From an uncultured bacterium (lineage in GTDB: Bacteria; Verrucomicrobiota; Kiritimatiellia; PWTM01): DNA of 50,261 nucleotides. The stretch lies in contig CALGXT010000069.1 of assembly GCA_937935255.1 (NCBI GenBank), positions 1 through 50,261 on the forward strand, in the 5' to 3' direction. The notes under the pieces were generated by a model. That model saw only the letters and a program-made list of their open reading frames with translations, was not told the origin of the DNA and did not search any database. Position 1 is the stretch's first letter. Each line of letters starts with the position of its first letter. The translations under genes and the position numbers were made by a program. Shown piece by piece: positions 1 to 8,007 of the stretch.

Positions 1-100
1 AGGTCGGCGCGAGAGCGCACGTAGGGCCCGAGCTTGCTCGAGCCGCGGAGGGCGCGGTCTTCGTTCCGCGCCGCCTTGCGGCGGTTCGCGGCGGCGAGGG
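1..100 (+). repeat. Direct repeat copy 1, about 100 bp, containing a GAGCTTGCTC hairpin
   Basis: This stretch recurs with scattered substitutions at 496-594. Both copies begin AGGTCGGCGCGAGAGCGCAC and both end near GCGGCGAG. Inside it, 25-44 forms a hairpin with 9-base arms around a TT loop (one mismatched pair). A second small hairpin, GCCGCCTTGCGGC, lies near 70-85. No convincing protein is encoded. It belongs to a dispersed family also seen at 382-401, 14461-14519 and 29965-29984. Confidence 0.7.
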
Positions 101-213
101 GATTCGCCGCCCTAGCCGCCGATGCACGGATTGACGCATGGATAACGAATTGGGGACAGAGACCGGCGACGGCATTAGGGACAGAGAAGCAGGCCCGTAT
201 TCTCCCGCGGGAC

Positions 214-241
214 TGTATCACACTTCGCGAAGTGTGATACA
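214..241. repeat. Perfect 28-bp palindrome (CACACTTCG family, copy 1)
   Basis: The left arm is TGTATCACACTTCG and the right arm is its exact reverse complement. The core TCACAC-TTCG-GTGTGA is shared with the palindromes at 24405-24434 and 24693-24724. It lies in non-coding sequence, which fits a REP-like dispersed element. A protein-binding site or a bidirectional terminator without a T-tract is possible but less likely. Confidence 0.8.
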
Positions 242-381
242 CCGCCGGAAAACCGGACGAGAGCGGGCTCTGTTTCTCTGTCCCTTCGCTTCGGTCCCTT
301 CGCTTCGCCGATTCTTTCGGGCGCGGCCGGGCGAGCCGCCCGGCCCTACCCGCGACCGAGATAGCGGAAGGGAAAACATAG

Positions 382-401
382 GGATCGAGCTTGCTCGATC
401 C
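382..401 (+). repeat. GAGCTTGCTC hairpin repeat, perfect 9-bp stem
   Basis: GGATCGAGC and GCTCGATCC pair fully around a TT loop. The copy is preceded by AGGG and followed by CGCGG, as in other family members. The outer stem bases differ from the copies at 14500-14519 and 29965-29984, but pairing is kept. Confidence 0.7.
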
Positions 402-428
402 GCGGACGGCCGGGCATCGAAGGGACAG

Positions 429-467
429 AGAACGATTCCAGAGAACGATTCCAGAGAACGATTCCAG
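429..467 (+). repeat. Three tandem 13-bp units in a GGGACAGAG context
   Basis: AGAACGATTCCAG occurs three times back to back directly after GGGACAG (422-428). The same composite, GGGACAGAGAACGATT, appears on the opposite strand in the 44-bp tandem repeat at 29873-29960, so these are one family. Other GGGACAGAG copies in this spacer are at 153-161 and 178-186, with an inverted copy at 276-284. Confidence 0.75.
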
Positions 468-495
468 AGGAAAATATTGAAGAGTCGCGGGTCGG

Positions 496-594
496 AGGTC
501 GGCGCGAGAGCGCACGTAGAGCTCGAGCTTGCGCGAGCCGCGGACGGCGGACTCCGTTCCGCGCCGCCTTGCGGTGGTTCACGGCGGCGAGGCG
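496..594 (+). repeat. Direct repeat copy 2, about 100 bp
   Basis: This is the partner of 1-100. Its hairpin (520-539) has a different single mismatch from copy 1. The duplication suggests the spacer grew by insertion or amplification of repeat modules. Confidence 0.7.
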
Positions 595-866
595 GAACGG
601 GGACATAGAACATGAATTTATGGACAGGAATTCACAAGAAGCTATCCATCATTGTAATGCAGCGGAATTAGGGACGAAGTTAGAGGCAGGAACTCTCAAA
701 AGTCGGGTTGATTCGGAACTTTGACTCCATGCCGGGCGCCGTCGCAGGGCCGTTGTATATGGGGATTTTGCATCGAGTCGAAACAAGGCCCTTTTCTTCG
801 TCCTTGTTGTATCCCGTTGTCTCTCGCGGGCGGATGAGCGCGAGCAACGAAGCGCCGGATTTGGAA
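595..866. other. Gene-free remainder of the first spacer
   Basis: I see no gene here. The sequence is less G+C-rich than its surroundings, has no strong hairpin, and leads into the EF-G promoter at 867-895. Short open frames on both strands overlap one another, lack ribosome-binding sites and resemble no family I know. Confidence 0.5.
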
Positions 867-895
867 TTGTCATCCGGCGTTCGTGTCGTTATATG
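867..895 (+). promoter_or_regulatory. Promoter for the EF-G paralogue
   Basis: TTGTCA (867-872, five of six to consensus), a 17-bp spacer, and TATATG (890-895). The predicted start near 902 gives a leader of about 55 nt to the ATG at 958. This is one of the best sigma-70-like matches in the window. Confidence 0.55.
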
Positions 896-957
896 TAAGC
901 GCTTCATTGGCTTCGCGCGCGGGCGCGAGCGGGAATCAACGGGAGCGAGAGCACTAC

Positions 958-2991
958 ATGAAAGATATGCCGGTCGCCCAGGTCCGAAATTTCGCGTTAT
1001 TGGGTCACACGGGAAGCGGCAAGACCGCCTTGTTGGACGCGCTGCTTTTCAAGCTCGGCGTCAACGACCGCCACGGCAGTCCGGAGAACGGCACGAGCGT
1101 CGCGGACTGGACGGAGGAGGAGCGCGAACGCAAAATTTCCATTTGGGCCAAACCGTTCGATGCGCGCTTCACGCCGGCGGGCGGCGCGGCGCATCGTCTC
1201 GTCATCGCCGACACCCCCGGTTATGCGGATTTCGTCGGGCAGGCCATTTCCGCCGCCGCCGTCGCGGATTTGGGTGTTGTGGTAATTGACGCCGTCGCCG
1301 GCATCCAGGTCGGCACACACCGCGCGTGGCGGCAGTGCGAACAACGAAAGCTCCCGAGGGCCATCGTCATCACCGGCATTGACCGTGAGAACGCCGACTT
1401 CGATACCGCCGCCAATGCGGCGATCGGTTTATGGGGATCGCGCTGCATTCCGGCGACCTTTCCGAACGCCGCGCGGACGAAGATCATTGACGTCCTGGCG
1501 GCGGCGCCGGAAGCCGAGGGCGGGGAACGCGCCGCCGAATTGCGGAGCCGTCTGATCGAGGCCGCCGCGGAAACGGACGACGCGCTGGTCGAAAAATATT
1601 TGGGCGGCGAGGAACTCTCCGCGGCGGAGATCGCGAAGGGGTTGCGCGCCGCCGTTGCCGGCGGCGTTCTGACCCCGATGTTCGCGGTCTCCGCCAAGAC
1701 GATGGTCGGCCTGCCGGAGCTGCTCGACAACATCGTGCGCCTGTTTCCTTCTCCCCTCGAGCGCGCCGTTTCGGACGCGGAGGGGAAAACCGTGGATCCC
1801 GCGCCGACGGCGCCGTTCGCGGGCTTCGTTTGGCGCTCCATCCTGGACCCCTTTGTGGGTCAACTCTCGCTGGTGCGGGTGTATGGCGGAACCCTGCGTT
1901 CCGACTCGGAGATCTTCAACGCCTCCAAGCAGCAAAAAGAGCGCGTCGGCGCCTTTTACTTCCTGAACGGCAAGAAGCAGGATCCGGCGCCGGAGGCGCA
2001 CGCCGGGGATATTGTGGCCATTCCGAAACTCAAGCACACGGGGTTGAACGACACCCTCTGCGCGCCGGGTTCGACTTTCCGTTTCGCGCCGATTTTGTTC
2101 CCGAACCCCGTGATGACGTTCGCCGTGAGCTGTAAGACGCAGGGCGACGAGGACAAGCTTTCCATCGGGTTGCGCCGCGCCGCCGACGAAGACCCGACCT
2201 TGCGCGTGGAACGCAACACGGAGACGCACGAACTGACGATCTCCGGCATGGGCGACGTGCAACTGCAAGTCGCCGTCGAAAACATGCGCAAGCACAACAA
2301 GGTCGAGGTCGAATTGCACACGCCGAAGGTCGCCTACAAAGAGACCATCACCGCGCGCGGCGAGGGCCACTACAAACACAAGAAACAGTCCGGCGGCCGC
2401 GGGCAGTACGGCGAGGTCTATCTGCGCGTGGAGCCGAGGGCGCCCGGCGACGAGGAGTGGTTTGTGGACGCGATCGTCGGCGGGGCGATTCCCGGCAACT
2501 TCGTTCCGGCGGTGCAAAAAGGCGTGGTCGAGGGCCTGCAACGCGGCGCCCTGGCCGGCTATCCCGTCATCAACGTCAAAATCACCGTCTATGACGGCTC
2601 TTACCATGACGTGGACTCCTCGGAAATCGCGTTCAAAATCGCGGCGGAGCGGGCGCTGCGCGACGGCCTCTCCAAGGCGCGCCCCGTGCTGCTCGAGCCG
2701 ATTATGAAGTTGACCATCCAGGCGCCCGATCAGTGCATGGGCGACGTCACCGGCGACCTCAATCATCGGCGCGGGCGGATTTTGGGAATGGATTCGCAGG
2801 ACGGTCTGCAGATCATCGTCGCGGAAGTCCCGCAGGCGGAAGTCTTCCAATACTCCTCGCAGCTGCGGAGCATGACGGGCGGACGGGGGTCGTTCGATCT
2901 GGAATTCTCGCGAATGGACACGGTGCCTTCGAACATCGCGCAACGCATCATCGCCGAAGCGCAGAAACACAAACAGGAAGAGGAAGAATAA
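958..2991 (+). CDS. Elongation factor G-like GTPase (EF-G paralogue)
   Basis: This 677-residue translational GTPase has the EF-G domain order: G domain (about 1-280), beta-barrel domain II, domain III, domain IV from about 470, and domain V at the end. Visible motifs are the P-loop GHTGSGKT (16-23), the G3 motif DTPGYADF and the domain IV signature KQSGGRGQYGEV. Switch I reads EEERERKISI rather than the canonical RGITI, and the NKxD position reads TGIDREN. Both point to the EF-G-II-like paralogue group rather than the housekeeping fusA. The open frame extends to 883, but the ATG at 958, preceded by GGGAGCGAGAG, starts where homologues do. yebC follows 57 bp downstream. Its exact role (translocation, recycling or stress) cannot be read from sequence. 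Confidence 0.93.
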   Translation: MKDMPVAQVRNFALLGHTGSGKTALLDALLFKLGVNDRHGSPENGTSVADWTEEERERKISIWAKPFDARFTPAGGAAHRLVIADTPGYADFVGQAISAAAVADLGVVVIDAVAGIQVGTHRAWRQCEQRKLPRAIVITGIDRENADFDTAANAAIGLWGSRCIPATFPNAARTKIIDVLAAAPEAEGGERAAELRSRLIEAAAETDDALVEKYLGGEELSAAEIAKGLRAAVAGGVLTPMFAVSAKTMVGLPELLDNIVRLFPSPLERAVSDAEGKTVDPAPTAPFAGFVWRSILDPFVGQLSLVRVYGGTLRSDSEIFNASKQQKERVGAFYFLNGKKQDPAPEAHAGDIVAIPKLKHTGLNDTLCAPGSTFRFAPILFPNPVMTFAVSCKTQGDEDKLSIGLRRAADEDPTLRVERNTETHELTISGMGDVQLQVAVENMRKHNKVEVELHTPKVAYKETITARGEGHYKHKKQSGGRGQYGEVYLRVEPRAPGDEEWFVDAIVGGAIPGNFVPAVQKGVVEGLQRGALAGYPVINVKITVYDGSYHDVDSSEIAFKIAAERALRDGLSKARPVLLEPIMKLTIQAPDQCMGDVTGDLNHRRGRILGMDSQDGLQIIVAEVPQAEVFQYSSQLRSMTGGRGSFDLEFSRMDTVPSNIAQRIIAEAQKHKQEEEE

Positions 2992-3000
2992 GCCGCCCCG

Positions 3001-3019
3001 CGGCCGGCCGTTCCGGCCG
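3001..3019 (+). other. Intercistronic G+C hairpin between EF-G and yebC
   Basis: CGGCCGG and CCGGCCG can pair around CCGTT. No T-tract follows, so it is not a standard intrinsic terminator. It may only limit read-through or protect mRNA ends. Confidence 0.4.
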
Positions 3020-3048
3020 GGGACGCGCGCATTCACAGGAATCAGCCT

Positions 3049-3804
3049 ATGAGCGGTCACAGTAAATGGGCCAACATCAAGCATAAAAAAGAAGCGGCGG
3101 ACGCCCGCAAGGGGAAGATTTTCAGCAAGCTGGCGCGCGAAATCATGATCGCGGCCCGCGCCGGCGGCGATCCCGCCGGCAATATCACCCTGCGCTCGCT
3201 GCTGCAGAAAGCGCGCTCCGTCAATATGCCGGCGGACAATATCGAACGGGCCATCAAGAAAGGCACCGGCGAACTGGCGGCGGAGAACCTCGAGGAGAAA
3301 ATGTTCGAGGGCTTCGGCCCCGGCGGCATCTCCGTCATCGTCCACGCGCTCACCGACAACCACAACCGCACCACCGCGGATGTGCGGCTGGTCTTCAACC
3401 GCCACGGGGCCAACCTCGCCCAACTCGGCAGCGTCAGCCGGAGTTTCAAGCGCAAGGGCCAGATTGTCGTGGATGCCGGCAAAGTCGAAGAGGATCGCCT
3501 CATGGAGATCGTCCTCGATGCGGGCGCGGAGGACCTCGCCCGCGAGGGCGATCGCTTCGTCGTGACCTCGGACCCGAGCGCCCACAACAATGTGGTCGAA
3601 GCGCTCGCCAAGGCGGGCATTCCCACCGAGAGCGCGGAAATCACCATGGTTCCCGACGTCTATGTCGCCGTCACCGACAAGGCCCAGGCGGCGAGCATCC
3701 TCAAGTTCATTGACGCGCTCGAAGATCTCGACGACGTGCAGAACGTGTACACGAATCTCGACGTGGACGACGCGCTGATGGAGCAGATTCAGGCGGAGGC
3801 GTGA
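3049..3804 (+). CDS. yebC: YebC/PmpR family protein
   Basis: At 251 residues this is close to the family's usual length (about 240-250). The N-terminus MSGHSKWANIKHKK and the following KGKIFSKLAREI are hallmark YebC sequence. The acidic central and C-terminal domains follow (FGPGGISVIV, DNHNRTTADVR). YebC proteins are cytoplasmic and have been described as DNA-binding regulators and, more recently, as ribosome-associated factors that ease translation of difficult sequences. The start is supported by AGGAA upstream. ruvC begins 4 bp after the stop; yebC-ruvC adjacency is common in bacteria. Confidence 0.96.
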   Translation: MSGHSKWANIKHKKEAADARKGKIFSKLAREIMIAARAGGDPAGNITLRSLLQKARSVNMPADNIERAIKKGTGELAAENLEEKMFEGFGPGGISVIVHALTDNHNRTTADVRLVFNRHGANLAQLGSVSRSFKRKGQIVVDAGKVEEDRLMEIVLDAGAEDLAREGDRFVVTSDPSAHNNVVEALAKAGIPTESAEITMVPDVYVAVTDKAQAASILKFIDALEDLDDVQNVYTNLDVDDALMEQIQAEA

Positions 3805-3807
3805 TCC

Positions 3808-4311
3808 GTGCCGGCCACTCCGCGGCGCATCCTCGGCATTGACCCCTCGCTGCGGGCGACCGGATTGGCGGTCATTGAAACGACGGGCGCGCGCGCGACG
3901 GTGACGCGGCGCGCGACGGTTCGGATTCCGGCGGCCTGGCCGCACTCCCGCGCTCTGCTTCGGTTGCGGCAGGCCGTCGAGGCGTGTCTGGCGGAAGAGA
4001 CGCCCGCGGCCGCGGCGATCGAAAGTCCGTTTTTCAGCCGAAACGCGCGGACCGCGCTGGCGTTGGGCGAGGCGCGCGGCGTGATCATCGCCGCCTGCGC
4101 CGCCGCGGGCGTGCCGGTCTTCGAATACGCCCCGCGCGCCGTGAAGCGCGCCGTGACCGGACGCGGCGCGGCGCCCAAAGAACAGGTGCAACGGATGATT
4201 CGGGCGCTCACCGGCTACGAAGGCGAGGCGACGGAAGATGAGACCGACGCCATCGCCGCCGCGCTCTGTCACGCCCACCGGCGCGCGGGCGACGCGGGAA
4301 GGGAGGTCTGA
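3808..4311 (+). CDS. ruvC: Crossover junction endodeoxyribonuclease RuvC
   Basis: RuvC is the Holliday-junction resolvase that works with RuvAB in recombinational repair. The 167-residue product matches the family length. The RNase H-like acidic residues are visible: Asp12 in GIDPS, Glu72 in AIESPFF, and the C-terminal pair Asp144/Asp147 in DETDAIAAALCH. The start is GTG, 3 bp after the yebC stop, so it is probably translated by coupling; an ATG start is not available nearby. ruvA and ruvB are not in this window. Confidence 0.95.
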   Translation: MPATPRRILGIDPSLRATGLAVIETTGARATVTRRATVRIPAAWPHSRALLRLRQAVEACLAEETPAAAAIESPFFSRNARTALALGEARGVIIAACAAAGVPVFEYAPRAVKRAVTGRGAAPKEQVQRMIRALTGYEGEATEDETDAIAAALCHAHRRAGDAGREV

Positions 4312-4340
4312 CGCGCCGTCCGCCGCCGGCGCCGAACCGC

Positions 4341-5528
4341 ATGAAAATCCTCCAGCGCTATATCGCCCGCGATTATCTGCTCACGTTCGGGCTGACCGCG
4401 GCGGTCTTCACGTTCGTGATGAGCGTCGCGTCGTTGAAACCCGTCATTGATTTCATCTCGCGCGGCGCCTCCGGCGCGGTGGTGCTGCGCTGGTTTCTGT
4501 TGAACATTCCCTTTCTGCTGCAATTCACCGTCCCGATGAGCGCCTTGACCGCCGCGCTGTTGACCTTCAGCCGGCTTTCCCTCGATGGCGAAATCACCGC
4601 GATGCGGGCGTGCGGCCTTCGGCTGGCCGATCTTTCCGCGCCGGCGCTGGGGTGCGCCGCCGGCATCGCGCTCCTCGCCGGCTGGATCGCCAACTGGGCC
4701 GCGCCGACCGCCCACCTTGCGCAACGCCACGCGCTGGCGCGACTCTCGGACACCGATCCGCTGGCCTTGATCGAGGAAGGCAAGTTTGTGCGCGAATTTC
4801 CCGACCTGCTGGTGTATGTCGGCAAGAAGAGCGGGGGACGTCTCTACGATATTGAGGTGTATGATTTTCGCGAAGCGCCCGCGCGCACCCATCTGCGCGC
4901 GCGCTCGGGCGAGATCGCGTACGACCGTCCCTCCAAGCGCCTCTCGATTCGCCTGCGCGACGTGCGGGTCGAACGCCGGCAGCCGGCGGCGGAAGACCGC
5001 GCGGCGCGAACCGAAATGGCCGCCTTCGAGGAGTATCCGATGGACGTGGACTTGCGCGAACTGTTGCGCGAGGGCGCGGTGCGCAAAAAAACCTCCGATT
5101 ACACGCTGCTCGAACTCTGGGAGGCGACGCGCAGCCTCGCGCGGCTGACCCTCAGTCTCCGCCACGAAACGCGGCACCAGGCGGACGCCGTTCCCGCCGA
5201 GACGGCGAAGGCCAACCTGCGGCCGCTGCTTCGAGATTTCGCCCGCGAACGGATGCGTCGGCTGGTTGAATTGAACAATCGGTTCGCTCTCGCCGCCGGC
5301 TGTTTCGCCTTCACGCTGATCGGCGTGCCGCTCGGCATCCGGTCCAAGCGGAGGGAGAACTCGGTCGGGGTGCTGCTGAGCCTCGCGGTGATGTTCGTGT
5401 ATTACCTTTTCATGATCGTTGCCCGCGAACTGGTGGATCACGGCGAGTGGCGCCCCGACCTGTTGCCGTGGATTCCGATCGTCGGCGCGCAAATCGCCGG
5501 CTTCATTTACCTGCATCGGGCCGGTTGA
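4341..5528 (+). CDS. LptF/LptG family permease (YjgP/YjgQ)
   Basis: This 395-residue inner-membrane protein begins MKILQRYIARDYLLTF, the classic LptF/LptG opening, followed by a transmembrane segment. Two more hydrophobic segments lie around 50-115 (ALTAALLTFSRLS, then DGEITAMRACG). A long periplasmic beta-jellyroll region spans about 125-290, and C-terminal membrane segments span about 305-395 (LGIRSKRRENS loop). LptF/G and the LptB ATPase extract LPS from the inner membrane. Only one permease is present here, so whether it is F or G is not decidable. There is no clear Shine-Dalgarno sequence. The next gene is an ABC ATPase, but that protein does not look like LptB. Confidence 0.88.
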   Translation: MKILQRYIARDYLLTFGLTAAVFTFVMSVASLKPVIDFISRGASGAVVLRWFLLNIPFLLQFTVPMSALTAALLTFSRLSLDGEITAMRACGLRLADLSAPALGCAAGIALLAGWIANWAAPTAHLAQRHALARLSDTDPLALIEEGKFVREFPDLLVYVGKKSGGRLYDIEVYDFREAPARTHLRARSGEIAYDRPSKRLSIRLRDVRVERRQPAAEDRAARTEMAAFEEYPMDVDLRELLREGAVRKKTSDYTLLELWEATRSLARLTLSLRHETRHQADAVPAETAKANLRPLLRDFARERMRRLVELNNRFALAAGCFAFTLIGVPLGIRSKRRENSVGVLLSLAVMFVYYLFMIVARELVDHGEWRPDLLPWIPIVGAQIAGFIYLHRAG

Positions 5529-5610
5529 CCGAAAGCCGGCGCTTTGCTTTCGCGGCGGTTTGCACTACAGTGGCCGGAAACCGCGCGATAGACCGAGCCG
5601 AAAAACTCCC

Positions 5611-6630
5611 ATGATTTCGTCCGATTCGCTCCTGATCGAAGCCCGCGACTTGGTCAAAGTTTTCCGGGACTTCTGGGGCCGCCCGCGCGTGCGCGCCGTG
5701 GAGGGCCTCTCGTTCGTCGTGCGCCGCGGAGAGGTGTTCGGTCTGCTCGGCCCGAACGGATCGGGAAAGAGCACGACGATCAAACTGCTGCTCGGTCTTC
5801 TGCACCCCACCCGCGGACGGCTCCGCGTGCTCGACCGCTCGCCGCGGGATATCCGGGTCAAGGCGCGCATCGGTTATCTGCCGGAGGAGTCCTACCTCTA
5901 TCCGTTCCTCACCCCGGAGGAGACCCTCGATTTTTATGGACGGCTGTTCGGGCTCAGGGCCCGCGAGCGGCGGCGGCGCACGAATGACCTCCTCGAAATG
6001 ATCGGACTCGTCCACGCCCGGCGGCGTCCCGTGGGCGACTTTTCCAAAGGCATGGCGCGCCGCGTCGGCCTGGCCCAGGCGCTCATCAACGATCCCGACC
6101 TCGTGATCCTCGACGAGCCGACCTCAGGCCTCGATCCGATCGGCTGCCGGCAGATGAAGGATTTGCTGCTGACGCTGGCTCGCCGCGGCAAAACCGTCGT
6201 CCTCTCCTCGCACTTGCTGGCCGACGTCGAGGATGTGTGCGACCGGGTGGCGATTCTCTACAACGGACGAATGCAAGCGGAAGGTCCGATCGCGACGCTG
6301 TTGGAGGAACAGCACGTCACCCGTTTGACGCTTCCTCCTTCGACGCCGCCGGCGGCGGTGGCCCAAATTCTGGAGGCGGCGCGGGCGGTCCTCGGCGGCG
6401 AACCGAACGTGGACCATCCCCGCCGGGACCTCGAGGCATTCTTCCTCGACGTGATCGCCAAGGCGCGCGCGTCCGCCGCCGGCGCCTCCGGCGCCGCCGA
6501 GGGCCGCGCCGTCGCCCGCTACCTGGCCGAAAATGATCCCGCGAAGCGCTCGGTCGAACCTCCCCCGGACGCCCGCGAACGGCTCCGCCGCTTGACGACG
6601 CCGTCCGAGCCTCTGCCGCCCCCCGCATGA
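5611..6630 (+). CDS. ABC transporter ATP-binding protein, exporter type
   Basis: This 339-residue ATPase has Walker A GPNGSGKST (47-55), a signature segment written FSKGM (144-148) in place of LSGGQ, Walker B LVILDEP (164-170) and the switch histidine His201 in LSSH. The FSKGM form is usual in CcmA/NatA-like ABC-2 exporters. The last 100 residues form an Ala/Arg/Pro-rich extension. The open frame runs back to 5419, but the ATG at 5611 begins directly before the ABC domain; the upstream part overlaps the permease gene and reads as low-complexity sequence. The stop overlaps the start of the permease (ATGA), so the two are coupled. The substrate is unknown. Confidence 0.92.
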   Translation: MISSDSLLIEARDLVKVFRDFWGRPRVRAVEGLSFVVRRGEVFGLLGPNGSGKSTTIKLLLGLLHPTRGRLRVLDRSPRDIRVKARIGYLPEESYLYPFLTPEETLDFYGRLFGLRARERRRRTNDLLEMIGLVHARRRPVGDFSKGMARRVGLAQALINDPDLVILDEPTSGLDPIGCRQMKDLLLTLARRGKTVVLSSHLLADVEDVCDRVAILYNGRMQAEGPIATLLEEQHVTRLTLPPSTPPAAVAQILEAARAVLGGEPNVDHPRRDLEAFFLDVIAKARASAAGASGAAEGRAVARYLAENDPAKRSVEPPPDARERLRRLTTPSEPLPPPA

Positions 6631-7994
6631 GCCGCGCGCTGGCCATCGCCGGATTGTCGCTTCGCCAGGCGGTTCGTTCCCGCGCCCTGGCGGTTTTGGT
6701 GATTCTGCTGTTTCTTTGCGTCACCGCGCTGCCGTTGACGATCCGCGGCGACGGCACGTTGAGCGGGCAGGCGCAGATTCTTTTGTCCTACACGCTCGGC
6801 TTCGCAACGCTCATTCTTACGATCGCGGGCGTATGGGCGGGCTGCGCGGCCGTCTCCGGCGAAGTGCGGGGCCGGCAGATACAGCTACTGGTCGTCAAGC
6901 CGATCCGCCCGCTGGAAATCTGGATGGGAAAGTGGATCGGCCTCATGGCGCTCAACGGGCTGCTCCTGTTCCTCGCCGGGGCCCTGGTGTACGGAATGCT
7001 CCTGTGGACCACTCGTCCGGAGGCGCTCGATGCCGATCAGCGCCGCCGTCTGCGCGAGGAGATTCTCGTCGCCCGCGCGGTGGCGCGGCCGGACGAATCG
7101 GGATTGGAGGAGGAAGCGCGCGCCGCGTTGGAAAGCGAGCGCGCGGCGGGGCGGTTGCCGGCGGAGGCCGATCCGCAATCGGCGTACCAGACGCTGCTTC
7201 GCCTCCGGCGGCTTCATTTCTACAGCGTGCCGCCGGGCGGCGTCGGCGAATGGCGCATCCGTCTGCCCGCGCCGCCCGCGCCCGATCGTCCGATCTTTCT
7301 CCACTTTCGCTTCTCGAAGTCCGCCATGGATTTGGAAGCCATCGCGGGCCAATGGTATTTCGGCAGCGCGACCGAGGCGCGCTTGGGAACGGTCGGCGCC
7401 TGGCCGCCCGAATCCCCCCAGACGCTGCCGGTGCCGCCGGCGCCGTTTCTCGGCGAACGCGAGATGCGCATTGCGTTCGCCAACACCGATCCCTCCGGCG
7501 CGACAATCTTCTTTTCGCCGGACGGCGGCCTCGAGGTGTTGATGCGCCGCGGCGGTTTTGCCGCCAATTACGCGAGGGCCGGATTGCTGCTCTTCATCCA
7601 GCTGGCCTTCCTTTCCGCCGTCGGGCTCGCCGCCGGATCGCTGTTTTCCATGCCGGTCGCGGCGTTTGTCTCCCTGTCGTTCGTCATCGTCGCGCGCGCC
7701 GCGCCCTATATCGGGGCCATGGCCGAGCAACGCCGCTATTTCAGCGACGCCCCCGGCGCGGGTCTCGCCGCCACGGCGTTGGACGCGGCGCTGCGCGTCG
7801 TTTTTCGGATGTTGCGCGCGGCGCTGGCGCCGCTGCGGTTGCCGGACGCGCTCGATCTGCTCGCCGGCGGGCGGTGGATTCCCTGGAGCGCCGTGCTCTC
7901 CGCCGCCGCCTCGCACTTGGCGCTCTACGGCGGCTTGCTCGCCCTGCTGTGCGCCGCGGCGCTGCGCCGCCGCGAACTGGGATTGCCGGAATGA
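6627..7994 (+). CDS. ABC-2 type transporter permease
   Basis: This 455-residue membrane protein pairs with the preceding ATPase. An N-terminal membrane segment (LAVLVILLFLCVTALPL, about 20-37) is followed by membrane segments near 55-80 and 105-125. A large soluble loop (about 135-300) is probably extracytoplasmic, and hydrophobic segments follow in the last third. This resembles ABC-2 permeases of the NatB/GldF kind with an expanded loop. The start ATG overlaps the ATPase stop by 4 bp. The next gene follows after 13 bp with GGAGAAAGG before it, so all three are probably one operon. Confidence 0.85.
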   Translation: MSRALAIAGLSLRQAVRSRALAVLVILLFLCVTALPLTIRGDGTLSGQAQILLSYTLGFATLILTIAGVWAGCAAVSGEVRGRQIQLLVVKPIRPLEIWMGKWIGLMALNGLLLFLAGALVYGMLLWTTRPEALDADQRRRLREEILVARAVARPDESGLEEEARAALESERAAGRLPAEADPQSAYQTLLRLRRLHFYSVPPGGVGEWRIRLPAPPAPDRPIFLHFRFSKSAMDLEAIAGQWYFGSATEARLGTVGAWPPESPQTLPVPPAPFLGEREMRIAFANTDPSGATIFFSPDGGLEVLMRRGGFAANYARAGLLLFIQLAFLSAVGLAAGSLFSMPVAAFVSLSFVIVARAAPYIGAMAEQRRYFSDAPGAGLAATALDAALRVVFRMLRAALAPLRLPDALDLLAGGRWIPWSAVLSAAASHLALYGGLLALLCAAALRRRELGLPE

Positions 7995-8007
7995 CGGAGA
8001 AAGGGCC

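Noticed and set aside
429-467. CRISPR-like tandem repeats
   Set aside because: The units are 13 bp and directly adjacent, with no spacers and no cas genes. The 44-bp pair at 29873-29960 also has no spacer.
1429-4278. 949-codon open frame on the minus strand
   Set aside because: It lies opposite EF-G, yebC and ruvC, all clearly real. Its Arg/His/Gly-rich product is the usual shadow of high third-position G+C.
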